In this document: one piece after another, positions 26,271-40,914 of the stretch
How positions within the stretch are numbered: the first letter of the stretch is position 1
How the letters are laid out: each line of letters opens with the position of its first letter
Assembly (NCBI GenBank): GCA_013399875.1
Contig: VXAZ01002121.1
Coordinates: 1-64,000, forward strand
DNA from: Gymnorhina tibicen
Lineage: Eukaryota > Chordata > Aves > Passeriformes > Artamidae
Direction: 5' to 3'
Length of the DNA stretch: 64,000 nucleotides
Position numbers and translations under genes: made by a program
Notes under the pieces: model-generated
What the model was told of the DNA's origin: nothing
The model's database searches: none
The model's input: only the letters and a program-made list of their open reading frames with translations

Positions 26271-27239
26271 AAAAACCACAGCCTTGTGGGAAAGGAAGGT
26301 GGGCACGGGAGAGCAGATTACACTCAATAATTCATTTATGGAGTGGCTTAATGGATGGACTAAATATTAGCTGCTTATTAAAATATTAGATGAGGTGCTA
26401 AAGTTTGCAGGGGTTCGCTATTGGGATCAATCTTACCTATACAAAATGCTTGAAATTTGGATTAAATGATGATTAATCTCTTGTGAAATTCTGAATTTCT
26501 TTTAGAATAATATTTCAGACTAAGTCATTTTTAAGACGAAGACTGGCTGGAACTGAAATAAAACGTGAAAATTTTGCACAAGAGATGGCAGCAATTAACC
26601 CATTTGTGGAGAACAAAAAAAAAAAAGTTTCAGATAAACATTAAAAACTGATGCCTTTCACTACACAAAAGCATTGCTTATGCCCTACCAAATAAACTGC
26701 TATTTCAAAGTACATCTATTTATGCAACTGAAGTTTCAATCTGTAAACAACCACTTGTACTCTATTGAAAAATTCTACAGATGCTGCTCAGAAGACTTCT
26801 CTAATTCTGTAAAATGAATTTTCATACCACACATACACTATTTTTCAAAAAAAAAAAAAACCAAAAATCTATTAAGGCATCTTTCAATATTTATCATTAT
26901 TCTGCAATCAAAAATGAGACTAACAATCTGAACTCTTGGAAAATAATTTTATCAATAATTTCCTTTTTGTAAATACAAATCAAAGAATTTGCACCCCTTT
27001 CTGGCAGAAGAGGAGAGACAAGGTTTAATTATGCTCTCTGAAAACTTAACATATAGAAAATAATATTAGATTCAGACTGTAATTTCAGAAGGTTTTCCTT
27101 GTTTGGAAGTTTTTATCATAGCCATGCTCACCTTATTACCCAAAGAGAAAAGAAAACTTTCTACCTAGACAGACTATGGGACCATTAAGGCATCTTAATC
27201 ATAATAAAGAAAAGTGTGTAATTTAAAAAGAGAATGTTG
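26271..27239. other. AT-rich flank of the CpG island
   Basis: Non-coding sequence immediately upstream of the candidate promoter. Bases 26310-26480 are rich in ATTA/TAAT cores (for example near 26329 and 26380), which may be regulatory. A run of 14 A lies at 26847-26860. No gene or recognisable repeat. Confidence 0.5.
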
Positions 27240-27455
27240 CAAGGGCTGGCCTGACCAGTGGGCCTAATAGCCAGAACATCTCAGAGCTCACACTGCCTCA
27301 CTGTGTGGCCTTGACCACATTATTCATCACTTCAGTTTTCCTACTCGTAAAATTAGAATAATAAGACTTACAGTGTCGCCCATCTCTGACTTTTCAGGAG
27401 GGCTCGAAGGATTAATGACCCCACAATGCTCTGAGAATGAATAAACACTAACTGC
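27240..27455 (+). mobile_element. MIR-like SINE relic
   Basis: The segment 27296-27360 follows the mammalian/amniote MIR consensus in order: ctgtgtggccttgacca, then cttcagttttcctactcgta, then aaattagaataata. It continues with a ggctcgaaggattaatga block (27401-27418) and a ctctgagaatgaataaac block, which match the downstream MIR blocks (gaggattaaatga; the end near aataaatg). The segment 27240-27295 is less certain. Such relics are very old and rare in birds. It lies about 1.2 kb upstream of the CpG island. Confidence 0.65.
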
Positions 27456-27459
27456 TAAG

Positions 27460-30400
27460 GCCGAGCTAATATGTTGCAGAGCATTAAAGCACTGAAATGC
27501 TAGAAATTCCAATCAAACTATCTTGTGTGTCTACTTCATGGGTGAAGTAAAATGCAGGGATTACTAAAATACCATCTTCTACCACTCACAATCAACAAAA
27601 TACTATGGGTTGACTTATTAGTTCTGTTCTTTAAATCTGGTTTTTACCATATATTCCTAGTGTTAAGCTCAGTTCCATTAAAAATGGCACCAGCAGCAAT
27701 TACCACTGCTAATTTACAAAACCAGGCTGTTTAGGGAAAGGCCATTTAGAGTCAAAGCAGTCAGAAAACATCACCATTACCTCTGGCCTGTTGTTTTGAG
27801 GCTTTGCAGCACATATGGGCCTCCAATGAGAGGATCTGCAATTCTGGCACATGCTACTTGTGGTCCTCAGTGCTGCTCTTCAGAGATCCCCATGCCTTAT
27901 TCAGGTAATGAAAAAGAGTTTGAACCAACTAATTACCTCACTAGCAAAAAATAAGGGGGACAGGGGGAAGCACTGGCAAAGCACACACTGCTGCAGAAAG
28001 AGCTGCATCACTCACAAAGTTGTGACAACAATCAAAATCAAAATAATGGTCTGAATCCTATGTCTCTTAAAAAAGAGAATTGTAAATTCATGTTTCAGTC
28101 TACAGAAATAGTAACCTTGAATAAAAATTTGTGCACATGACACATTCCTTTTCACCACTCTCCCTCAGTGGTGGATAACCGTGGTTCTTCAACCTCACAG
28201 TTGAACAAGAGATGAAATGTCTGAAGTGCTCTAATGGTCAAATGATGCCAGGGCTGGTCCTAGAGTCACCGCACGGGGGTTGCAGAACCTCAGCTGGGAT
28301 GCCCTTGTTTGACAGCAGGGATACTCCAGCAGCTGTGAGTGCAACCAGACCCACCAGAGCCACACCAAGACCCAGAGTTAAATGCCCTGTGAAGTGACCT
28401 GTGGGATGAGCAAAAGCTCAAGTGGGGAATCACAGCAGGGCAGAGCAGGGTCTTGCTGTGGTTCAGCTGCTGGGGATCCTTGCCGTGACCTTCTCACGCA
28501 CACATCTCCTACCGTGGGCAAGAGACCTCCTGAACCTTTGTCCTTCCCATTACACTTGCAGAGACAAACCTTAAATAACTGAAATATTACTGTGATGGCA
28601 GTGGCTGTTGAGGTTTCAGTAATTCCAGATTTCTATCTTTTTTACTGGAGATCTTCAAGTAAGTATTTTCAATGTACTTACGGAACGGTACAGACAAGTG
28701 CCATCACATTATGTCTCATGCCACATCAAAAGTTTTAAATGAATTTAGTTGTTTATCATCCCTTACATCTTTTTCTCCTTAAAAAAGGGGGTGTTTTTCT
28801 TCTGAATTTTCCAGTTGACAAGGAAAATCACAGAGAAGCAGACCAAAGCTGCTAACTGTAAAATACGTGCCTTTTAGTGATGGTGCAGCTGGCATTTTTT
28901 TTACACTGATCCAAAGGCGCACGTGTCATACTAGAAAGCTTCCAGCTCAAAGCCTTCAGTGGGTAACTGATTTAGTCACAATTTCCTGAACTAAGTTTCT
29001 GTGCTGTGGGAACTATTAAAATCCAACATAACCACTGAAGGAAAGTGAATACTGGTAAAAGCTACGAGTAGCATCTCAAGCAGAAGGTTATTCTGCACCT
29101 GTCCAGTTTGTAAAGTGCTTTTACTACAGGGCAGTGAAATGTGGTTTAATCTTTAATGCACGTCCATGTCCAACACACGGAGGCTCTCCATGCCTGATGG
29201 ATTCCTGCTGGAATGGTTTCTTCCTCCGTTCCATCTAATGAGCAGCACCACACAAGGGAAGCCTAATGAAGCATATGCAGACAGAAAATTATGTGATTTA
29301 TCACAAACATGCTGCAGTTTTAGTTCAAAATGGTTCATGGTTTCCATGTGCAAGTTTGAGACAGACAACCAACATGTTAAAAAATCCAATATCCATCAGA
29401 TGTCACAAACCCAACAAAGCAATCGTAGCTCAAGGAAATCTACATCTGAGAATGCATGCTGTTACCTGATGCTAAATCGTATCTTTTGGAGAGAATCTAA
29501 ATTATAAGGATTTTAAACCAGAACTATCAAAAGAAATACAATCAGAAAACAGAAATTTTTCCACTACCAAGTAGATTTTAAAAATGTTCTCCAGGGGGTG
29601 GATCCTGCAAGCATCCACAATGTTGCTAAGCACACAGCGAAAACTGATCATAAACGTACACAAAAATAATTGGGTTTAGCATTAGACCTACATAAGAGAT
29701 GTTCCAAAAAAACAGTGATACAAAATACTAGGTGTTTTCAGAAATCATTTTTCTGTATATTCAAAATGTCTGTTCTTTTCTTTAGCCAATTGCTCACAAG
29801 TAGCCTCCATAAAGAATTTGTAAATGTGATTATACCGATCTGAATTGCTTCATTTTGCATTGTGAGTTGGTGTTGCCTTTTCCCAAGGAGGTGTATTTGC
29901 TGTTGATGTCACCAATCTCTCTTGAAGGTTCTAGTTCTGTTTCTGCTGTTCATACAATTAGAGTAGTTCACAAATGAGATAACTTAAACATTGCAAGTGT
30001 CCAAAGGTACTTTCACACTATTACTGCAATGCTAAATGCAAAAGTTTGCAGCATATTAAATGAAAATTTTGTTTGCTATGTTTTGTCAAAAAAGTCATGC
30101 CTAATTTCATTCACGACCAAGAAATCAAACACCACCAATAAAATAGTAGAAGAAGATAATTTTGATGTAACTAAACTAGTACTGATCTAATAAATGTTAC
30201 TTCAAACCTTGCAACAAAACAAGTTTCTTGCACAAATGCTATGAAAACTGCCATAAAAATAACCAGTCATGCCTGTATTCACCCCCCTATAAAGAGCAAA
30301 AATGCATATTCCATAGGGTAGTGATTTTTTGCACAGCCACCGCTGCTTAGGAGGTCATGTTCAAAAAAGAATTAACTTATCCAAAGGCCTAAAATAAAGC

Positions 30401-32690
30401 AAAGTTTCTGAAGATGCATCAAATCAAGGAAAAAACCTGTATCTCATTTTTGTCAAGTGTAAGGAAAGCAGCAGACACCATTTACCAGCAGCACTCTCTT
30501 TAAAAGATTGTTGACTTTTTTTGAGCTTGTTGCAAAGTTTAATGTGAAACATAAGGTAACAACAACACATCTACCAACATGAAAAAGAAACAGGTCTCTG
30601 AAAAGTCTTGAAGCAAAATAATTCCTTCTGTGCTTATACATATTCACAGCCCCGCTGAAATGCTGAAGTCGTCACAGGAATTTGCATTCCTGAGGCAGAC
30701 AGCATTTCCACAGGAACAAGGATTACTAGTTAGGGCTGTAACATGGACTTTGACATTTCTCTATAGATGTCCTTCAGAGACATCTGCTTTTAGATGTTTT
30801 TCCCAAATTACAATCTTTTGTTTAGTAATTAGAAAACACAACTTTTTACTGTGTTGTGAGTTCAAAATGTCTTCCAATTCTGCAATCTTTTTTTCCTTCC
30901 CACAGTATTAATACAAATCGTTTCCTCAATAAAACTGCAAAAGGTTAACTTGTCTACAGACCCCCATGACCAGGAAAACACAGATGTGACTCACCACAGC
31001 AGTGTGAGGAAATGTTAAAACACAACGGAAAATATCTAAAAAACCTGGAAGTGCAATTGCTTGGGGACCAAATTGTGCACGGTAATACCTTCAAATGATA
31101 AAGTGCAGCTATGCCACAGAACAGGGCCCTGAATGCTGCTCAGAACATCAAATAAAATCAATAGAAAACATTTCCCAGTCCCAGGATCACAGCTGGAAGT
31201 CACTGAGGGAGCACCAAGGCCTCCCCCAGCCATCCTTAGAGGCACCCGCACCCAGAGGAGTCTGAATTCAGACTTTTCACTCTGCCTTTGCCCCCTAAGT
31301 AAAGCAGAGTGAACACAACCCTCCATGAGACAGGTGTGTCTGACACGTGCCTGCACCTACAGGCAGTGAGCTGAGCAAAGAAAATAGAATGGCAGAGTTT
31401 AGAGACTTCTGGAAGATTTTTGGCCTAGAAAGTAGGCAAAGAAATACTCCTGTGCAACTCTGTGAGATGGATGGAGGTAGAATTCTGTTGAGAAAATGGG
31501 TAACTGCCTATTTTTTATTCTTCATTAATGAAAAATCTTTATTTTGCAGCTGTATTTATTTTTACTGAACCTATTTTCATTTGCAGTTGCTCTCCAGATT
31601 GCAGAACACACCGATGAGACTTTTGTCACTACCTTTAGAGGCATGATGTTTACTTCCTACTAAAATGAATGCAAAGATTTAAATATCTTTTTAAATACAG
31701 GATATAAAGCACTGTAGGGATTGTTACTTGAGAGACTTTAAACATATTTTCAACACTTAATATAACACAACCACACAAACGCCACCACTTTCTGCACTAT
31801 CAGGTAGAAGGCAGAGGTTGGGACCACCTCCAGCTCCGTTATTGGGAACCTTCTCTCCTTTAAAGTCCTGCTGGCACAGAGAATGTCACAGCTTGTGGAT
31901 GCAAGCATCCACTTGCTCCTTCTCATCTGCGGCACAACACAGTTGACTAATTAATTTTTTTAAGTATTCAAGATGTGACACATATATGGGATTGAATACA
32001 GATTAGCATTACAATAATCACAAAGCTTTTGTAGCCTCAAATTTGTCTTCTTACAGCGAAGTTTCTTACAGTTTCCTTTAATGTGAGATCCAACGATGCC
32101 ACTACGTATCTGGAAATGAACAGGCTCATTATGATCGTGGCTTGTCACAAACACAGGCATTCAGGGTTATATTAACAGTGCACAGTAGGCTGGCAGAGAA
32201 ATAAAAAGATCCATGCCCAACTGCCTGGTGCCACATCCTGATCCATCCCACCAGTGGCATCCTGGAGTGGTGTTAGGAAAATCTCCTTCCTCCAAAATGT
32301 TTCTGGATTTAAGTTTTTTTCACAAGTTGCAAGGGCTTTTTTGGCCTAGGTATAAAGACAAGGTATGTTTGCCAAACTGAGTCAAAAGAGAGCAAAGGGG
32401 ACATGAAATTGTCTGAAAACTTCAAACCCAGCAAAAGCTGAGAGAGAGGTTCAGAGGAGGGATGGCCCACACAATAAAATGCGAAGGGAAGACAGGGAAG
32501 TGAGCTAGCTGAAGTGTTCAAAACCCTGAAAATAACTGTCAAGTAAAGGGGAACATAATGATTGATTTTTTCCTATCTTTTTTAAGATTTATTTTTTACC
32601 TCTCAGTTTTTGAGATTAACTAAGTCAATGAGTCTGGAGTCACCTCACACATCACAGGCCCGGCTTCACACACAACAAATGGACCAGCAT
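27460..32690. other. Non-coding DNA, no gene seen
   Basis: AT-rich unique sequence with frames up to 113 codons, none recognisable. No repeat family was identified. Confidence 0.6.
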
Positions 32691-32695
32691 GTCCT

Positions 32696-32906
32696 TCAGG
32701 AGGAAATCCTTTACTGACTGTGGGGAGGGCCAGGCACAGGGTGCCCAGAGAAGCTGTGGCTGCCCATGGATCCCTGGAAGTGTCCAAGGCCAGGCTGGAT
32801 GGGGCTTGGAGAAACTTGGGATAGTGGAAGGTGTCCCTGCCCGTGGCAGGGGGTGGGACTGGATGGGCTTGAAGGTCCCTTCCAACCCAAACCATTCTGG
32901 GATTCA
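32696..32906 (+). mobile_element. CR1 LINE 3' fragment
   Basis: Typical avian CR1 3' end in sense orientation: gtgcccagagaagctgtggc (32740-32759), tggatggggcttggag, gtgtccctgcccgtggcagg (32831-32850), then ccttccaacccaaaccattc (32878-32897) and a terminal attctggg-attc degenerate octamer. It is 5'-truncated, as most CR1 copies are. Frames crossing it on either strand are not genes. Confidence 0.95.
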
Positions 32907-32909
32907 TGT

Positions 32910-35900
32910 GCTGTGACAAAAAGGGCTGCTCTTGGTAGCTGTTGGTAAACAAGCACATTCCTAATAGGATCCTCAGTGCCAGGGCAGTTAATTATAGGGC
33001 TTGCTTTATAGTGAGATGCAAAACACAGTTCAGAACTAGACGGTCCTTCAGAAGGATTTAGGGAGACCAGTGCTAAGTTTGTCATCCATCAAGGAATGCA
33101 GACAGGATATTTTATATCATATATATATTTATATTCTTGGAAACATCTACATAAGATTTTTCCAAGAATAATGAGTACACAATATTTTAAAAACATTTCA
33201 CACATTTTTCTGACAAAAAGTTTTGGACTCGTGGTGTTAATTTTAGCAGTTTCAATTGGATTTGGTACAGTTGGGAATCTGCACTAATCAGGATGTGACA
33301 CTCATTAACACTTTCACAAAATACCCACTGGATTTGCATAAACTCTGCAAAAATTCATTGGTGAATCTCTATTATGAGATTTCCCTTGGTTTTACTCCAC
33401 ATTCAGCTCCATGTGCCCTCCCTCTCTCCTCTCCCCTGCCAGCGAGAACTGCTGTAAACAGTTCATAACAAAGCATAATAACATGTACTGAAAAACTAAA
33501 ATATACTTGTAATTACACAAAAGCCTATATAATTGCATCTATAATTTCATAAACTGCAAATATTTTTCAAGAAATTATTCTGTAAGGGAGAGAAATCCTA
33601 ATTGGATACAATGGCTTGATAGAGTGGCACTCGAAGGCACTTAATAAATCTGGAGATGCACAGGCAAGTTCTTTAATGACCTGTGTATAAAACCCATCCA
33701 TGGCCCAGCTTGCAGACAGCACAGTGTTTGCATGCAAAGTAGCATGAAAAGATTCTAGAAAATGGATAAACCACTAAGGCAGCAAAAGGTTTCTGCTTCT
33801 GACACAAAAATTTTAAGTAAATGCCACTGTTAAGGGAGACAATTCTTGCTACTCCCAATATCATAAACGTGGCAAGAAATTAAAATATAAAAAAATAAGT
33901 CTGGGTCATTTAAGTCTTCTTTGAGAAAGACACTCTTCTCAAGAGTCAATACTTACCATGAGTTTTTAGCTGAACTATCCAGGACCTATTGGACTACACC
34001 GACTACATCAACATGGGCTATTATAGCAGACAGTCCAATGTATACTGGGAAGTTCACAATGAAATAAAGATTATTTTCTCTTTTGAATTATTAAAAAAAA
34101 GCATTACCAGGTTTAAAAATTCTCATGGAAGCTCGTTCTGCTGATAAAAATGCTTTTTGGTTACCTTTGGTTTTAAATAGAAATCTTCTACAAGAATGGT
34201 TATGAGATCAGGATTAATAGGAAAAATTTAAGTAAATGTAGTATAAGATTCAGAATAAAATTTTAAATTCAATTCAATTCTTCTCCCTGTCCTAAATTCC
34301 TGCAAACAGACATAAATGACATTTAATTTCTGGTGTGCTATACTCCAACCCAACCATTTCTGTTAGAGTCTAAGCTTTGAAATTATTTGAACTATGTCCC
34401 TGTGACTGAACGGCTGTACCAGACGATGGATTATTTCACTTGCTTGCATTTTGAGCAAATTTATTGACTGAGTCTTATTTCAATGCTCCTACTCAACACA
34501 TCATTATCTCTGATATCCCACGAGCACATGAAAGAATTTTCTAAAGGAAAATGCAACCTAAGTGTGCGGGCCAGGATGAATTCCTGTATTTTATTTCTAG
34601 TTAAACTCTCAGGCTCAGATCACCTTTATGTCTTGTTCACTACTGAGTAACGGAAGCCGGCTGGGGAGAAAAATGAATATAAGTGGTTTTACTTGTCTTG
34701 TGGAATCTTTTTAAAGATAAATTAGAACATCAGAACTTGGGGTTTTTTTTTCCCTGCTGAACAACTGTGAATTGTGCTGAGGTCACTTGAAGTGTAAATA
34801 CTCTGAGCACTTTTCATTTGGGTTTTCATTTAAAAAAAAAGTAATCTCGAAGTGGAACAAATTTTTTTGTTATGGTTTAGTAAGCAGAATTCTCATTCCA
34901 ATGCTTTAATACTCCCAGAGCACAACTGATCACAAAGCAACAGCAGATCTTGGTAAGTAAAAACTCAAAATTTTTTCTCTAACTCAGAATTATCCATTTC
35001 TGAGGCTTACCGATCACAAGATTATTTGTACCCATAAAAAAGCACAAAACTTGTGAGATAATTTCAATAGTCACAATACCAACAACATCCTCTGTGCTAT
35101 TCCTCAAAGAATTCTCCTTGTTGGATACAAAATTGGACTGTCAAAGACAGCAAAGCACTCTGGTACTCCCTGCTTCAAGACTGCAAGGGTTCCACTCAAA
35201 ACTGTAGAGCAAGAAAATGAATAAAACAAAAAATAAATAAATCAAAAAGGCATTACAGGCTTTCAGAGTGTACTAATGACATGTGAACTCCCTGACCCTG
35301 TGACTGAAGTGGTGGTTATTATTGGACAACCACTGTGAAAATAAGCTGTTAGAAAATAAGAAGTCTTTACTTTTATTTCACTAATTCAAACGGCACAATA
35401 ATGACTCTTTTGAACACAATTTCTCAAAGCTGTCATATATTGTTCTCTAGAGGCAAGGAAAACAGGTTCATCAGATATTTCACTTCTCATTTCTCTGTCT
35501 CAGTGGCAGGAATCTCAGATCAAAACACATGCATGCCACACTGTCCCTTGCAAGAGAGTGAAGTAAAATTTAGATGGCCAGCCCCTTTCTGCCTTGCATA
35601 GGTCAGGGATGGTAAGGTGAGAAATAAATTTCAGGATGGAAAACCAGAGGACACTGTGAATTTTGCTGCTTCATGATTCCCTATGCTTGGCTATAGTGGA
35701 CATTTTTGGTGGGTCAAAGGGGTGGAGTGCAGAGAAACTCAGGAATAACTGACGTATGGATAAAATACATTTCTATGACTATAAGGTGATTTTTTTTGGA
35801 ACTCATACCTCGTTGTCTGCAACAATTGCATCTATACAGAACTTGGAAACTGGGTGACAGAAATTTGGCCCTGAGGAATCTGTATCTATATGAATTTCTT

Positions 35901-38900
35901 AAAATGCAGGCAATATGGGAAAATAATCAGCAAATATTTTGAGAGCTGACAGACTCTCCTGGATGCAAAGCTGGCACACACGGAATGAGGCTGGGCAGAT
36001 GTGCACTGGCAGGCAGCTGGAGCTCGGTGCTCAGCCAGCTGCAAGCATCCTCCCAGGACTGATGCTTGGGGCACACAAAGGTGTGGCTGTGGCAGAAACA
36101 TGAACTCGGACTTCTCAGGGACAATTTGGGCCATTGAGACCACGAGCCCTTCTGTCTACTCTCAATGGCAGAAAATGAAAGCTTGTTATTTACACACTGA
36201 GAGCTCTTCAGCCTGATCCTGGGATAAAGGCACAAGTCCAACACAGCACACAGAGCTAGAGGTGGCACTAAAGGAAACTCAAGATTCCAAATGAGGAAAA
36301 TGAGTTCCACTTTCATCATAATATTATGCCCACTCCCTGCTCCAGACACCAATTCCCACCAAATACGCTTTTCCAGAGAGATCAGGCTTCTTGTTAAAAC
36401 CACACAAAAAGTCAGCACTACTATTTCATTCTAGTATCAGTGGTTGTCCCCTTCTGATTTCAGAATTATTGTTCCTCCCAAATGCAACCACTCCTGGTGT
36501 GTTCTGAGGTTCATATAATTTCATGGCCTTTGCTCTCCTTTCTTCTTTCTAGGAAAATCCTCAATCCCCCCACTCAGAAGATAAACTAAAAGGCTATGAA
36601 CCACTATTAAGTGTTAATTTTTCCTGGAAAACAAAGTGGAATTCACACTCTGAACAACACATAAGGAAAAGAGCGAAAATTCAGGACACAAGTCAGGGCA
36701 ACATATTCCACATTGACTTCAACTGAAAAAATTAATTTGTGGATATAAAATCTTGAATAAAAATTACAGTAATAATAAAACTGCAAGTCAACTTTTTACT
36801 GCGTTGCAATAAAATATTATTCAAAACTTCAGTATGTCCTATCTCATGCTAGCAGAAAGTTCAAAAGAAAGAACAAAAAGATTTAGGTTATCCTTTTGGA
36901 TATATATATTTGGGTTATATATTTTTTTATATTTCTGTATATAAAAATCACAGATAGGTTCCCAAACTAATACATTTGCTGAGACTTTTACAAGAAATAC
37001 GGTTCACCATTATTCCACCAATGAGAGAACCCAAGAAAAACAAGCAATCCAAATTACCCCACAAGCCCCAGTGATGCTCCCCTGAACATCTGCTGCACTG
37101 AATAAAGATTATATATATATTTGTATACAAGTATATTTAATATCCTTAACAGACATGCAAGTACAGCACAACCTGATTGTGATTATCTGGAAAATAGAAA
37201 AGCACCAGAGATGTTTTTGAATTACAATGCCAGAAACAATGGTCAGCAATATTTTGTAGAGAAGTTGTTTAGATCGGTTGTGTACAACAGGCTGGAAGGC
37301 TCTGACTGCCAGGGCTTTGACAATAAAGTCCCATCACCTTTTAATAAGATGGGAAGAGTAAGGCTTCATTTGCAAAAGAAAAGAAATTTTCCTGCATTCT
37401 TGTGAATTCTCACACATCATTCAGTCTTTTTTGTATTATTCTAAGAACTGTGGGGATGATTTCACCAATTGAAGTCAGAGTAGGACAATTTTTGGAACAC
37501 GACACCTCTTAATGATTCTCCTATTTTTATTAATATCCACACCTAGAGAAGTGAGTGACCATCACATCACCTCTACTCTGGCAGTTTTATTATTTCATTC
37601 CAACCCCACAAAAGACTTCAGCTGCTCCTCATGACACAAATGCCTTCCAAGTGTCACACCTACTCTACAGATTTCTCAACATATCCCTTCTAAGATTTTT
37701 AAATGGCTGCTCCATCTACATCCTTAAAACTTAGCAATATTTCAAGAGAACATAATGTTCCATATCTGCGTTTGTTTACATTTTTATAACTACACATCAC
37801 CCCAAGCAAATAAACTGTGTTTCTTAACCTGCGGAGTTATGCAGTATTTATTGAAATTGTAGAATTCATACTGTTACTGTGAGAGCATGAAACAACAAAT
37901 GTAAAATTAAAACTCATCATTACCTTGAAATCTGGCATGAAACCCGAAACTAAACTAAATCTTATTTAAATGCCAAAATCAAGGAGAAGAAAAACACCAC
38001 CAAAGGGAAAACTAGATTCTCTTTCCTATTTCCTATTCAATTTGTTTGCATATTTACAAGCAGAAGACCGAAAAAAGGTATCTGAACAGTCATAACTGAA
38101 TCACCTGGAACAGTGAGAGGCTGGCACGTGGATGAAGGGAAGCATCTTTCCATCAAAGACTTTGAAGAGTCTAAATCTACCCCAAATTCAGACTTGGAGA
38201 GCTGTGAGAAAACAGCAAGATTTAATTCTCTGGATGAGTCTTATACCATATACTGATCAAGACTAATAAAATTACACAAAATGGGATCACTTTTACCATC
38301 TCCAAGGCGATATGAAATCATTTGCCTGGGCACAACTCAGTAACAACTGAACTACTTCCCACCCACCTGCACACAGAGGCAGAAATGCAGACAACTACAA
38401 CTGCAAGCAGATTTTAGGAATTCCGTGAAAACATTCATTGAAACAAGAGGAAAAGTTTCCATAGCTTTTCAGTCATGAACTTGACAACAGAAGTTCAATG
38501 AAGAATCAAACCAAACTATTTTTCTTGCAAAGTGGGACAGGATGTAATTTGATTCAAATCTGCTGCTCCAGTTATTTGGTCATTAGAACAATGATTCACC
38601 ATTCCTGTCATCTTTATACACAGTTCTTCTGGGCCCATATCAAAGAACCCAGTCTACCAGGTAGCAATACCAGAACACCAGAAATCAAGTTTTCCATGGA
38701 AAGACATTTTTATTTGTGCCAATTCTAGTACATAAATCTTCAAATAATAATAAGCTCAATAAATGTAATGCAGCTGAAAATGACTCCGATAAGCAAAAAT
38801 GGCAGGCCTTCAATGCAGAATGACTGTCAGGCCAAGGAAAGGAGAGGACAACTGGAATAACAGCCTAAGTCACAGTGTAAATCACCACTGAACTATCTGA

Positions 38901-40914
38901 GAACTCTGCATGATACCACCAGAGATGGTTGTTGGGCTGCAAAGAAGAGAGCTGGAAAATAATTGCCTGAAGACTGAAGAACACAGAACGGCGTACAAAG
39001 ATTTGGACAGACTAAAGGAAATAAGAATGGAGATACGAAGGCCAAATAGTGACTGGCCAAATAATGAAGGCCAAGCTCACTGACTAAGCCAGAAAAGAGT
39101 CATAGTACCAGGAGTACCATCACAGGTCAGGAGCAGGCAAACACTGCTCCCTTGTTGTGAAATCCCAGAAGATGAGGGGCTAATGTGTGTCTCAAAAGCT
39201 GGGTGCCTGAGGGGCCAACCAAGGGTTGTTGGCAATAACAGACAAGGATTGTTGATAACAACAAGATGTGGAGTAAGATCATCCCTCATGATCTGAGATA
39301 GGCTGTCAAAATAACGAAGTCCTCTTCCTGCCTGCACCATTGAAAATCAAAGTTTTTAAAAAAAGGTTCTACAGAATGTAGGCTCTCCCTAAATACATCA
39401 GAAATGAAATGTGTGTGGTAAAACCTGTGAGCTGTTCCCTGCAAACACAGTCCTGCACTTCAGCAGAGCCCTTCTGCTGAAGGTCTTACTGCAGGTCTTT
39501 CAGTTAAGTGAAATATAAATTGGTAACTGTTGTTGATACTAATTTCTTAGACACTTATAACTAAATTATCCACTAGAGAGCACAGCAACATTTTCAAACA
39601 CATTCTGCTTATGCCTGCAAGTGCCAAGTGAGGTCCTTGTGGCACTCGAAGTCACTCTCTACACAAGAAATATGCTAAACAAGCTGCCATGCACAGCAGA
39701 GATAAGGAATGGACTCAATACAAGGCTTGAACGAGAAAAGGTCAACAGACCATGAACTTTTAATGAACAAATTTCAGCTGCTCCCAGCCTGGTGTGCAGT
39801 TCTTGGACATTACTGATGAAATAACTTCTTTTGCATTATACACTTTTGTGTATAAATATATAACAACATACAACAGAAAGAGAAGATACATGCATCCTTC
39901 CTGCAGGAGAAAGCCTGAGCAGCACTGCTCATCAGCATTCTGGGCAAGAGCTGCTCTGCTTCCTGTTCTCCAATATATTCTGGTGATGTAATGACACTTT
40001 TACTTTCCATTAAAGAAAACCTTTCATCATTTACTATTTCCCATTTTAATGAGCATCCTGAAAATTCATCTACCATTTAAAAACGTAAATAAAATATTCT
40101 TCAGTTTTGCTGTATTTTACAGTTGCTGAGAACAAAGAGTATCATCCATATAAAGTACTCTGGATTTTCTGCTTTAAAATATTGTTTAAAACTGCTGTAT
40201 TCCCACAGACCTTCATCAATACATTGACAAGAGTGTCCACAGCATGCAGAAATCTGAATTGCACATCTCAGAGCCACAGGGCGACAAATTAACTCTACCA
40301 GAAATCTTTGCTAAATATGTTTTTCTTCCTTTTCCCACAAACCGCTTCAGTCAATCATTACTGCAAAAAGATTAATAGCACAGGGCATCTTGTATTCCCA
40401 GAAAAACACAGAACTTGGTATATCTAGTCAAGTATGTTCCGAAGTGGATAGATTCAGACACTGAAAAGTCACTGGAAGTATTTAAGTCTGAAATAAGACA
40501 CTTTTAAGAGGAATCTTGTCCTAAACAGCATCAGTTACTGCTTTATAATCTGGAGAAGAGGGGGTTTATAGACATTTCTCATTTATGTTGGCATCCCCAT
40601 GAATACAAATGGAATTAGAAAGCTGACAACTACTGCAGGATGAAAAGAGAAGTGCTAGGAAAACATTCACTATCCATGGGAATTGCAAGCAGCACAGTCA
40701 GCTGTGAGGATGGCGAATCACTTGACAACCATTACTGCAAACAAAGATGAACAAATAGCAAGGTGGAAAAATCCAAGTCAGCAAAAAGGGATGAACACAG
40801 ACCACGGCAAAGGTGCTTCATGAGTATAAAGGCTAACATGGATTTCCACAGCTCAACTTAACAGGGCATTGAAATATCATAGAATACAGAACATGTAAGA
40901 GCTAAATACAGTAT
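32910..40914. other. Non-coding DNA, no gene seen
   Basis: Eight kilobases of AT-rich sequence with (AT)n patches at 36895-36945 and 37109-37136. The longest frame is 163 codons (35927-36418, minus), unrecognised. Bases 38800-39350 are of slightly different composition and carry short direct repeats (gaaggccaa at about 39028 and 39066); this may be a decayed LTR, but no family or boundary could be fixed. Confidence 0.55.

Noticed and set aside
25460..26272. 270- and 211-codon plus-strand frames in the CpG island
   Set aside because: They are proline/arginine-rich translations of G+C-rich DNA where stop codons are rare. Similar frames exist on both strands, and none resembles a known protein.
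35927..36418. 163-codon minus-strand frame
   Set aside because: No similarity to a known family, overlaps other frames on both strands and lacks exon signals.
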